64,000 bases of DNA, taken from Sipunculus nudus (Eukaryota > Annelida > Sipuncula > Golfingiida > Sipunculidae). Location: assembly GCA_026874595.1 (NCBI GenBank), contig CM049313.1, positions 39,648,659 through 39,712,658 on the forward strand. The letters are read 5' to 3'. The number at the start of each line of letters is the position of its first letter. Position 1 is the first letter of the stretch. Below are positions 29,701-41,700 of this stretch, piece after piece. Under the pieces are notes generated by a model that searched no databases, was not told where the DNA came from, and saw nothing but the letters and a program-made list of their open reading frames with translations. The position numbers and the translations under genes are program-made.

Positions 29701-32700
29701 GCAATGGTTTGACTTATCCACCTGATATTTTGCAGGTTTATACATCCTTGACAGCTTTCTTGATTTTATAACAGGTGGCGCCACCTACATTCAAATTTAT
29801 GCTGCAGACATCCAAGCTCATATCTCAGGAATCATTTGACCGATTTTGCAAATATTTTGCATGTTTATAGATCTCACATAGCTCTTTGTCATACGCAAAA
29901 CTTGTGGCGCCACCTGCAATCATTTTTGCACAGCGTCCGTCTGTTTGTTTGCCATGGGATAAAATCACTCATATCTCGGCAGTGGTTTGACATATCTGCC
30001 TAAAATTTTGCAGGTTTATACATCCTGGATAGCTTTCTGGATTTTGTGGCAGATGGCGCCACCTACATTTATGTATAAGCTACAGACATTCAGGCTTATA
30101 TCTCTGGACTGGTTTGACATATCCCCCTGAAATTTTGCATGTGTATAGATCTCACATAGCTATTAATCATACACAAAATTGGTGGTGCTGCCTGCCACCA
30201 TTTTTGCACAGCGTCCGTCTGTTTGTCTGCCATTGGCTAAAATCACTCATATCTCAGTAGTGGTTTGACTTATCTGCCTAAAATTTTGCATGTTTATACA
30301 TCTTGGATAGCTTTCTGGCTTTTGTGGTAGGTGGCGTAACCTCCATACACATTTCGGCTGCAGACATCCAGGCTATTATGCAACACACCTCACTCTATTT
30401 CCCCTTGCCACTCAATCCATGCCTCACATCACCTTTCCTACTCTGATTTTGACAGATATATGTAGTCGCTTGTTGACTACCCATATTCTAGTTTTTGTGT
30501 TGTGTGCACCCATGCCAGAATTGCAGCAGTGATGTTTGTTTAATTGTTTCTTGTTCTAAGTGTTTAGTACTTGCATTGTGCATATACATGTTACACATGT
30601 TCTTGAAAGTAATGGTCCAGCATTGAAGCATTATACCTGGTGTAATCTCATTGCACAGGTTCGCATTAGGCCTGTAGGCCTTGTTATGAAAAATGCACAT
30701 GTATGGACTTTTTTTCACAATGCCTGCATACTGGCCTGAATTTTGGTGTGTTGCTTGATAATGACCCGTTACAGATCGAGTTTGCATTTTGCCCTTGTTG
30801 ACCTACTTTTGACCATACAACACCTCCTGAACTTTTACAAGATTTAACAAATGTTTCTAATTTGCCCCAGGTGGGGGCATTCGTGTCGTTCCGACACATC
30901 TAGTTTTTCATATGATTAGTTTAATTCTTATTCAAAATTTAAGTCTGTTCGGCTTTTACACCTGAGCCTACTGGCTCATCAGACTGGAGCTTTATTATCC
31001 TGGTTCTGGAGCGTGAAGCAACTTAGGATTTAAACTCCTTCTTAAATTGGATGCTAGTCCATCGCAGGATACCTTCCCAGTATTTACTGGTACTCATTTC
31101 TACTGCTGGAGGGACAGAGACATGCTTGCAGTTGGGACCTTGCCAAAGGGTTTTGGCATGATGGGGTCTGTCCAGGATTTGAACTCACAACCTTTTATTA
31201 CACCACTGCCCCCACTTATCAAAATAAGGAATGAGAAATTAGCAAACCACTACCCCACCCAGCAAAACATTCATGTATTTTGCAGTGTTAACAATGTTAC
31301 ATACAAATCTTACTTAAATTTTAGGAACACCTGGAGTTCTCCGTTTAAGCGTTCAACTGGCAGATACTCGAGCCTGCAGCTTCCTCAGTACACCGAGGAT
31401 GCAGTTCCGTCACTGCACTCCGCTCGCTCACAGCGTTCAGACCACTCCCTACTCTGGCCAGGGAGGAACCTCGAAACCCTGACCAGAGACCTGCAGCAGG
31501 CCCTGGATGAAAGTGAGGCTCGACGGTCACTTCTCACCCACAAACTCAAAGATGCCAGAGACACAATACAGGTACAACGCATACCACTAGATAAAACCTC
31601 CATTTTTTGGGTTGGGGGAGATAGGTGTATCAAAATAGGGAAGGTTTAGACTGGTCCCTTAAAAATAATCTGTTTTAAATATTTTATTGAATTGTTTTAC
31701 TTTTACAATGAAAAACAGTACATGTCAAATTTGATTATTTTTTCCTTAATATTTCCTAAAGCAAAAGAACAGCAATGATATTGTTGATAGAGGTTTTCTG
31801 AGTTGAATAAGAAAACACCCCCAAAAGTTAGATAAAAAATTAAAAATACTAAGTGAACTCACGTTCATTTTTGTGACCAAGTCTTGAAACTTTAGTCTGT
31901 CAGTGTAAACTGATACTCCATAGTCTATAGCTCCTGAAGTGGAAATGGAAAAGGTTATGAAAAGGAAAACAGCATGTATATACTTTACAATAATACTTAT
32001 ATTTTCTTGTATATCTTCTGATTAACAGATGCAGTCACAGAAACTGACAGAAATAGAGCAAACCTCCAAAGAAAATGGCATGGAACTGATCAGTCTACGC
32101 TGCAAGGAGGAGGTAAGTAACCAATGGTGCATAAGTTAAACTATATATTAAAGAATAATAGTTATTAGCTGTTGAGAAAACTCTCCAAAATCTTCAAAAT
32201 GGATACCAGTAATTCTACATATTGTGTGTTTGGCTCACTGTTGTGATGTACCAAAATATTTTAACTTTTAAAATATCATAAAAATGCTATTTAATTATTA
32301 TTATTATTATTATTATTTTTATTATAATAAATATTATTATTTAAATGCAGATTTCCAGTGAGTGGTGATCAAAGTACATTTTTCACAGAAAATACTGTAC
32401 TATAGACAGAATCTAGTATTTAAGGGAATTTGTGTTTATTTATTAAAAATTCAATGATTCCAGGAACTACGGAGACAGGTGAACCAGCTTGAGAGACAGA
32501 AACAAGATTTACACTCACAGAGGGTGGAGGCCATGAGGTGTCAAGATCAGTTACAGGAGAGGTAAATATCAGCAAATCTTACTTTGTAAGAACTGGGAAG
32601 AATACATTCAACTGTATTTTTAGAGGTAATTAATTCAGTACTACCCTATGGTCCTCTTGTCTAAGACTAAAGGAATGCAGATTATAAACATTAAGATACT

Positions 32701-35700
32701 TCAAACTTTGTGTGCAGGATACTGTCCCTGGAGATGCGATAATTTTAGTTAAGACTCTCAGCTTCCATGGTATTCCACGGTCATCCCATTTGTCATGTGA
32801 TAATCCCAAAGCTCTTGTTATACATGCCAGACTACTGATGATGACCATGGGATACAGTCTAAAGCTACAACTACAAAAATGTAATTCAAGTCCCAGGATT
32901 GAGAGTTTTTTACTAGCATCCAGATAAACTTGTTACAACTCGTCTCATGAGGTTATGAGTATAAATTCATGGCAAAATACTACAAAAGGTGAAAAGGTAT
33001 AATGAATTAATTACTTGATCATATGTTTGTTAAATTGTAAACTACCACTGCTGAATTAAGGCTTGAAAGAATTGCTTTCATTTCTGAGATGATCTAAGTA
33101 CATAACACTGAGTGAGCTGCCATCTGTTAGCCAGTTTTAACAACTTTGGAGAAGAGAAGTTCTAATAGTGCTGACACCTGTCGACTGGTCTTGGTACTTG
33201 TTCTAACAAGATGCTAGTGGTCAATTGTCAATAAAGTTTCTGAATGTACCTGAGTACCTGTACACCCACCTGAAACACCTGTGAGTACAATTAATTGAGA
33301 AAGATATCTTTATTATATTTTTAAGTAGAAAGTAACATTTATCAAATAATTAGTGGTTTGTGATATGAATGTTGCCTTTGAATTATTATTAAATAAATAC
33401 TTGGATAATTGTATGAATATAAATCCCAAACTAGAACTTACAGTCTTGTACACACTTTTGTTATGTGTCTGTATGTATAAATTTACAATAATAAAGCACA
33501 GATGTAACCAAGTTCAATAGGGGCACTAAATTAAAAACACTGGTGGGACCTGGGTTTGCCTATAATAGAGAGGTGTCTGTACCAGGTTAATAATACATTT
33601 TATTGCCCCCCGCTCAGCAGATGTGGGGGACATTGATTTGGGTTTGTCTAGTTGTCTGTCTGTCTCTTTGTCCGTCCGTCAGGTTTCGTTTCCGTGTGAT
33701 AACTTTCCTAAATATTATCCGATTTTATCCAAATTTGGGTCAGTGATTGCTCTCATGCATACCTTGGTTGGGATTTGTTTTGTGTCTGGCTTCTGTTTGT
33801 CTGTCACTTTGTCTGTCTGTCTTTCAGGTTTTCATTTCCATGTGATAACTTTCCTAAATATTATCCAATTTTATTCAAATTTGGGTTAGTGATTGCTTTC
33901 ATGATTACCTTGGTTTGCATTGGTTTTGGAATATTTGGCTTCTGTCTGTCTGTCTTTCACTTTGTCTGTCTGTCTGTCAGGTTTTTGTGTCTGTGCCATT
34001 ACTATCCTAAATATTATCTGATTTCATTCAAATTTTGTTCAGTGATTGCTCTCATGCTTACTTTGGTTGGGATTGGTTTTGGAGTGTCTGGCATCTGTCT
34101 GTCTGTCACTCTGTAAGTCAGTCAGATTTTCATTTCCATGCGATAACTTTCCTAAATAATATCAGATTTCATGTAAATTAGGGTCAGACATTGCTCTCTT
34201 GCATACATTGGTTGGGATTAGTTGTGGAGTGTCTGGCTTTTGTCTTGTCTGTCGGTCTGTCACTTTGTCTGTCCGTCTGTCAGGTTTTTGTTTCCCTGCA
34301 TTAACTTTCCTAAATGTTATCCAATGTCAATCAAATTTTATTCAGTGATTGCTCTCATGTTTACCTTGGCTTGGAAGTGTTTTGAAGTGTTTGGCATATG
34401 TCCATCTGTCTGTCTGTCTGTCAGTTTGTCAGGTTTTCATTTCTGTGGGATAATTTTCCTAAATATTATCCGATTTCATTCAAATTTTGGCCACTGATTG
34501 CTCTAATGCTTACTCTGGTTGGGATTTGTTTTCGAGTTTCTTGCTTCTGTCTGTCTGTCTGTCTGTCTGTGATAACAAGATCCTAAAGCGGGGGACATTA
34601 ATTCCATGAATTTGCTTGTTGAGTAAGGATTCACTATCATCTAATCAGTGATTAAAAAAATGTGGTTTTGGTTGAGAATGTGCTGCATGACTGCAAAATA
34701 TATCAGAATCTTGTTTAAAAGCATTGTGTATAGGAAAATTGCACAGAAATTGTTCAATTCAGCATTGAATGATACTTTTTATCTTATTTCTTCCAGATAT
34801 GTAGTTAATATTTTGTGAGATTTTGTACTTTTTTTTACATAAAATTCAGAGTTATACCACTTATACAGGTACTAAGTGCTACTAAAGAGACATTTACCAG
34901 TGTTCTGTATTTACATCCCCTGTGACATCATTCATTTCAGGATGGACAGTCTGGACATGGAGCTGAAGTCTTTTCGTTCTCAGTACACAATGTTACAAGC
35001 TGAGCAGCAGAAAAGACAAGATCTGCTGGATACCACAAACTCCACCGTGGCTGCTCTCGAAGAAGAAAATAGAAAACTTGTCAAGGTGAGACATGTTAAG
35101 TGGAGTAACCATTGTCTGTATTTTGAATCACAGTAAACCCTCAGTTGTCTGAAAAGTTCAGTACCGTAAAATCTCCACTTAAAACCGCGGTTTAATCAAG
35201 AAATTCAAAATCTTGAAATCAGGTTGATTTCCTGAAAGCACTGCGGTTTATACTAGAAGGGTTTCCTGAATATCTTCCTGACGGACATCGTTTTTGGGCC
35301 GGCGAGTGGGCGATAATATTGCAACTTTCGAAGGCCGTTCTTAGCAGCAATCTCGCATGCATGGGAGCCGTGTGTAAATTTATTATTTACGTTTACTTGT
35401 TATTTATTAATTAAATATTGCTGATTAGTTTTCGTATGATACATAACATGTTATAAAATCTTGGTAATTGTCACCAAATAATATGTTTCAACAACCCTGC
35501 TGTAACACACAGCGGCCCACTTCGTTGGGCATGGTCAAGCAAAATTGAAATAAAGCCATTTGCGGCAATATTTAGCAATGATTATTTGATTAAAACGTAA
35601 AGTGAATAAAAAGCTGACATCGTAAAGTGTCACACAATGGCAGACAATCGTTTTAAAATCAAGTCTGAGTGCCGCCATGTGCTTAAATGCCCCGGTATTC

Positions 35701-38700
35701 TGCTAAGAATATTTTGAACGGCTGTACGCGGTGGGTGGTAAACAGAACAGCCACCTATTTTGTCCCAGAGTGCCTTGTGCGAACACTGCCTTGACAAAAT
35801 GGCTCCCCACACGGAAACTTTCTTCAGGAAAAAAACTTGCTTACCCCGACCGGCCACTTTAATTTTTACCTTTAAATCACTCGTTTTCAAGCGTCATGTT
35901 TCCTATACGTGCATATCTCGAAAGGGTAACTTCAGTTACTTTGATATTAAGTTAAGCTGACCAGCGATGTTTTCAAACGCACCAGCAAATTGTGACATGG
36001 AGCGATGTCAACCTACGATGTGACGATGATAATACCGAAGTAACCGGTATGAAAATGATTTGAATCTTCAAAATATTACTTTAGAATTAAAATATACAGT
36101 GACTTGAAATGGATTAGTTGAATATTTTTTCCAAAATATAATGACAAATCAGTAGCAAACAAGAATAAGGCACGGAATATAAAATCTGTATAAACAGGCA
36201 GAGGTTCACCTGCCCTTACGTCTTCCCAAACTTCATGCTTGAGTGACCCTGCAAAAAAGTGTTATGATGTGTTTAAATAAAATGCCCAAGGAATTTTAAA
36301 GTGGACAGGAATGGCCGTGTCGCAACCTACGCGGTTCATTTCTAGATGATAGCTTGATTCAGTCTTTTGTCAAATCATTCCGTAGCAAAAGTTCGTGTGG
36401 TTTTAAAGGGGGGTTCTTAGTAGTTGAGCCTCTCGCGGTGTCTCACCTGGAATATCAGCGAAGTCTGGGTGCGGTTTTAATCGGAAGTGCGGTTTTAAGT
36501 GGAGATTTTACGGTACTCCTTAGAAGTATTCAGATAAATGATCTACAGGCGACCCATAATTTAATGCAAAAAGAACATTTTTTTATATAAGAAAAATGAA
36601 ATTTGTGATATTTCATATTCTGATAATTGGTGTTATAAAAATTTAGGCCTTAGTGTGTATATTTGTATATATCTTTAAAGTTGACATATAATAGTAAATG
36701 ATTTCTAAAAAAATTTTAGGTGTATTCACAGGTTAAATAATTTAATAAGTTTAAAATAAATTATTTGACCCACTAAGAACTGTAGATAATTTTTAGCTCA
36801 GCTGACTATAAGTCATCTGAGCTATAGTCGTGGTCCATTGTCCGCCGTCCGTCCGTCTGTCCGTCCGTCCGTCAGTCCGTCCGTCCGTCCGTCCGTAGAT
36901 GTGGCACGTTTTGAAACCGTAAGACTTAGGAATCTAAAATTCAGCATAATGTTAGATGTCCCCAAGATCTCCTACCAAGCCGAAAACTGGGTTTTTGCGA
37001 CTTCGTTCCTTTGAGAAATTAAGGAAAAACCTCAAATTTTTATTAAAAACCTATTTTCACTCTTCAGGACTGTCTTATATCAAAACCACTCATCTGTTTT
37101 TCCTCATATTTATCATAAATATTCTTCTATATAGTTCCTATGTACATGCCAGACAGTAAGTCTGTTAAGTATAAATTCTTTAAGTTATGGGCCTGAACAT
37201 GATAGACTTTGTAAAAAATCAGGAAAAATATTTACTCACTTAACATGAATAATTTTGAAACTAGAGTCTATTTTCCCAAGTATATAACTATGTTTAATTA
37301 AGATTTAATTGTTTACCCAAAATTAGATCTGAATTTTGTAAATTTTTTAAGTTATTAGCATAAAAATAAAATCAGTACCTTAAATTTAGCCCAACTTTGA
37401 CCATGGCACGTTTTTCTCCTGTATGTACCATTGATTTAATTTTCACAGCATGTAAACATAAATATTTAATTTGTTTAAATCTGAAATTTGAAAATAAAAG
37501 CTTGAAAATTAAGCTAGTTATTGATTTTTTTTCTTGAGGCTCTACTGTAGTCATTTGCTTTGATAACAGATTACAGATGCAGGGTCCAACTCCAGGTCAC
37601 TGGAAGTCGGGCTATGCCAAGGTTTCTGATTTGTTACAGTCACTGGGGGAGACCCCCTGCTGTGACAGGTGTACAGTAATTCTAATATCACCACCCAAAT
37701 CCCCCCCCCCCCCCCCCCCCGCAAACCCAACCCACTAAGTGTAATGCAGTAATTGTTATTGTTTTCACTGTATTTCCTTAATTGTAATGCTGTTTCCACT
37801 CCAATATACAAAAACTTTCCTTAATAAAGTAATTCAAGTGTAATCCAGAAGATGCCATGTTGTGTTAATGTAGCATTTTTAAAGAAATTAATTTTCTTTT
37901 AAATGATTTTAACAGATATAATTGAACCCATCAGTATGCTTAAATTTATAAAATATGAAGCACATTATAGATAAATAAAGACACAATTGAAAATTGTGAA
38001 ATCTAAATCAAGTATTTTTAGATATTTATTGTTTTGCAGATTTAAAAGATATATTTTTGTGGTAAAAAATAAATAAACATTTGTATGCATGGTGTGGTGT
38101 TATATGACAAGATTGAGATTTATGATGATGCAGTTGAGAATTATGAATCAACTTTTATATTCAGATGTATCTGTTTTATTGGAAATGTATAGAATATAAA
38201 CTTAATTTAAAAAAAATTGATGTGATAAAAAAATTAGGATTTAATACAAACATTGGTTCATTATTTTCCTGCCACAGCAGAATTTGAGATCAGGCTTTGT
38301 TTGCCCCGTTTTATGTTGTTAATTAGTTATATTTCATCTGTATACATTTAATAAAAAAATACGTATATAATTAATAATATATATTATACAAAAAAAAATA
38401 GATTCAATTAAACAAATTTGTAAACTACTGAAATGTCAACAGTTAATCATGGTAATAGTACAGATCATTTGTTCACAAACTGCTCACATGCTTCAGTTTC
38501 AACATTAGGAAACACATGGTCAGGTCACAAAATATTATTTGCAACAATTTCTTGCTAATCAATACAAACCAATCATATAAACCAACCATGGCCTTTATTA
38601 CCTCTTCCTCTTACACTTGATCTCCATTTGATATTATTTTAGATTTTTACCTTCAAGGTCAACTTCAGCTGAGCACAGTGACCCATAGGTCCCTTGTTTT

Positions 38701-41700
38701 TAACATTGTGTATCCATCTGCACTGCTAGCTTACAGCAAAAGAAAAAAAAAATGTTCATTACAGTTGTTGTATCAGAAATTTGCCAACTAAAACAAAGAC
38801 TGAAACTAACAGTAATAAAAATAAATATCTAGAAGACTAGGTTTAGAAAAATCCTAAGTATTCTATATAATAATTGTGTCATTTCAGTCTAAACATGAGT
38901 TAGCCTGTGAGGTGACAACCCTACGAGAGACGATGGAACTTTCACGTTCTCGGACAGAGTGGATGGAGCAGCAAAACAAAGAGCTCAAGCAGGAGATGGA
39001 CAGAGCTAGAGAGGTATCATCTAATGTAACAAACTTCAGAAAATTATCTTTCCATGTCCTGTAAATGCTGGGATTATGAAACTCTTTTATCTGCAGTAGA
39101 GGTAATTTTGATATTGGACATTATGAAATAAATATGTTAATTTTGTTGATGATTAGTATTAATTGATTTTTTATCTGCCTCCAAAAAGTCATTTGACTGA
39201 CAAATAAGTTCATTCTGCCCCCTGTTATTTTTAGTTCACTCTGTGAACTTATGCCATGGCGCAGCATCCGCCGTCCACTGTCCACTGTCCACCGTCCACC
39301 GTCTGTTACCAAATATCTCAACAGCCACATCAGCTACCTTTGCAGAAACTTTGCAGAAATACTGATCATGGGATGGACATGCAAAAATAAGCTTTTGGTG
39401 GCGCCACCTATGTTGACCTACTTTCTGCGGGATGAAATGGTCTTTTGAACTTCTTTCAAGATAAGTCATAAAGTATTGATATTTTGGCCTTCATATCATA
39501 GTCAACACTTCCTTAGAGGAAGGGGAATAATTTGAGTATAAATTCAGTCAAGTCATATTCAAGATGGCGTCTCTACGGAACTTCAAATTCTGTCGATCGC
39601 AAAATATGACAGCTTGATGTGTTTCTATGTATACATGATGTATTGTCTGTTACCAAATATGTTAGGAAATGCTGCAGCCTTCAGTTTCAAATTTCACAGG
39701 AATATTAATCATGTGACTGCTAAATAATTTTGACCTCCAGGTGGCGCCACCTGTGTTGACCTACTTTCTGCGGGAAAAAATGGTCTTTTACACTTCTTCC
39801 AAGATATCTTAGGAACTGCTGCAGCCTTCATTTTCAAATTTCAGGAAAATATTGATCATGTGACTGCTAAATGATTTTGACCTCCAGGCTACAACTGTGT
39901 TGACCTACTTTCTGCGGGAAAAAATGATCTTTTCCACTTCTTTCAAGATAAGTCACAAAATATTAATATTTTGGCCTTCATATCATAGTCAGCAGTTCCT
40001 TAGAGGAAGGGGAATAATTTGTGTGTAAATTCAGTCAAATCATTTTCAAGATGGCATCTCTACAGAACTTCAAATTGATTGGGTTGCAAAATTTAGCAAC
40101 TTGATGTGTTTCCATACAGGATGTATTGTCTGTTACCAAATATTTTAGGAACTGCTGCAGCCTTCAGTTTCAAATTTCACAGGAATATTGATCATGTGAC
40201 TGCCAGATGATTTTGACATCCAGGTGGCGCCAGCTGTGTTGACCTACTTTCTGTGGGACAAAATGTTCCTTTCCACTTCTTTCAAGATAAGTCATAAAGT
40301 AATAAGAGGAAGAGGAATAATTTGAGTATAAATTCAGTCAAGTGATTTTCAAGATGGCATATCTACGGATGTTGATGTGTTTCTATACATGATGTATTGT
40401 CTGTTACCAAATATCTTAGGAACGGCTGCAGCCTTCAGTTTCAAATTTCACATGAATATTGATCATGTGACTGCTTAATGGTTTTGACCTCCAGGTGGTG
40501 CCACCTGTTTAGCTACTTTCAGCAGGCTGTAATGATGTTTTCTGCTTTTATCCAAAATATGTCATTAAGTATTTATTTGTTATAATCCACAAAAACAGAG
40601 TCTCCTCTAGGACCCTTGGACTTATCTTTCCAAAACCTGGCATACTTGTTCCCTCACCTATGTAGTTGTAGGTAACAATGATGGAGAACCTTTCTGTGCA
40701 GTACACACCTGGGTTTCTTTTATATAACAACCCTCAATCTCAGGAGTGGTTCAACGTATTTAGCTGAAATTTTGCATATTCATAGATCTTGGACTCCTCA
40801 TACTTACACTCAAGACTGATGATGCCATCTGCAATCGTTTTCCCATGGCATCCCTGGTACATTTGCTGTGGGTGAAAAATGCTCATATCTCAGAAGTGGT
40901 TCAATGTATTGATCTGAAATTTGTCATGTATATCCATCTAGGAAAGTTTTCTAGTTAACCAGGCAGGTGGCGCCACCTACAATACTTTTTGCGGAGTGTC
41001 CAACTTTGCATTTGCCATCTGATCGTCTTAGTGTTTGTTCAGTGTATTGGGTTGAAATTGTGCATGTCCATAGATCTTCGTCACCTCCATCTCGTAACAA
41101 GACTGGTGGCGCCATCTGCAATAATTTTCCTGTGGTGTCCATTCATACGTTTGCTTTGGGTGAAAATTGCTCATATCTCAGGAGTACTGGTCTGAAATTT
41201 GGCATGTGCAGTCATCTTGGAAAGTTTTCTCATAAACCAGATAGGTGGCGCAACCTACCTTGTGCAACAGGACAATGTCTACTTGGAAAGGAATGAATGG
41301 TATTTTCACATTCATTTTTTTTTTCATCACTTGCCAAATTGCACAGTAATTCACAGAGTGAACATTAGACCCCTGGGTCTCTTGTTATGTATTTATAACA
41401 TTTAGATAATGTTATGAAGCTTTAATATGATACAATTAGGAAAAAGTCTGTTATGTATTTTATGTCATATTATGATACCTCATCTCAGGCATGCATAGGG
41501 AAGACATAAATATATTATATATATATTTTTATCTCTTTCACAGGAGAACCAATATTTATATTATATATTTTTATCTCTTTGACAGGAGAACCACAGTTTG
41601 GCCTTACAGAGTAAAGAAGCAAGTTTACGTGTAACAGAAGTAAAAGGTACCAATCAGCAGCTCCGGGCAGAGGTCACCCAAGGTCAGCAGACACTCATGC

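Larger units (their letters stand above)
20961..30903 (+). mobile_element. C: outer Helitron-like element, split by two nested insertions
   Basis: The 5' end is ATTATGCCCCCGCC, with ATGCCC...GGGCAT able to fold, then GTCCGTCCTTCCGTC. The 3' end is GGTGGGGGCAT (inverse of the 5' ATGCCCCCGCC with one mismatch), the hairpin GTGTCG-TTC-CGACAC at 30883-30897, then ATCTAG followed by T. Hairpin plus CTRR and a T flank are hallmarks of canonical Helitron 3' ends. About 1.36 kb is C itself, in three pieces: 20961-21946, 26451-26602 and 30686-30903. The rest is E and D2 with their own guests. Confidence 0.7.

Noticed and set aside
31047-31324. Open frame running into exon 2 from upstream
   Set aside because: It reads through a dispersed-repeat fragment and a good acceptor (TTTTAG) before exon 2. 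The phase-2 join from exon 1 explains the coding sequence better.
33623-34586. Cys/Leu/Ser/Val-rich open frames
   Set aside because: They are translations of GTCTGTC microsatellites within the 150-bp units of G1.
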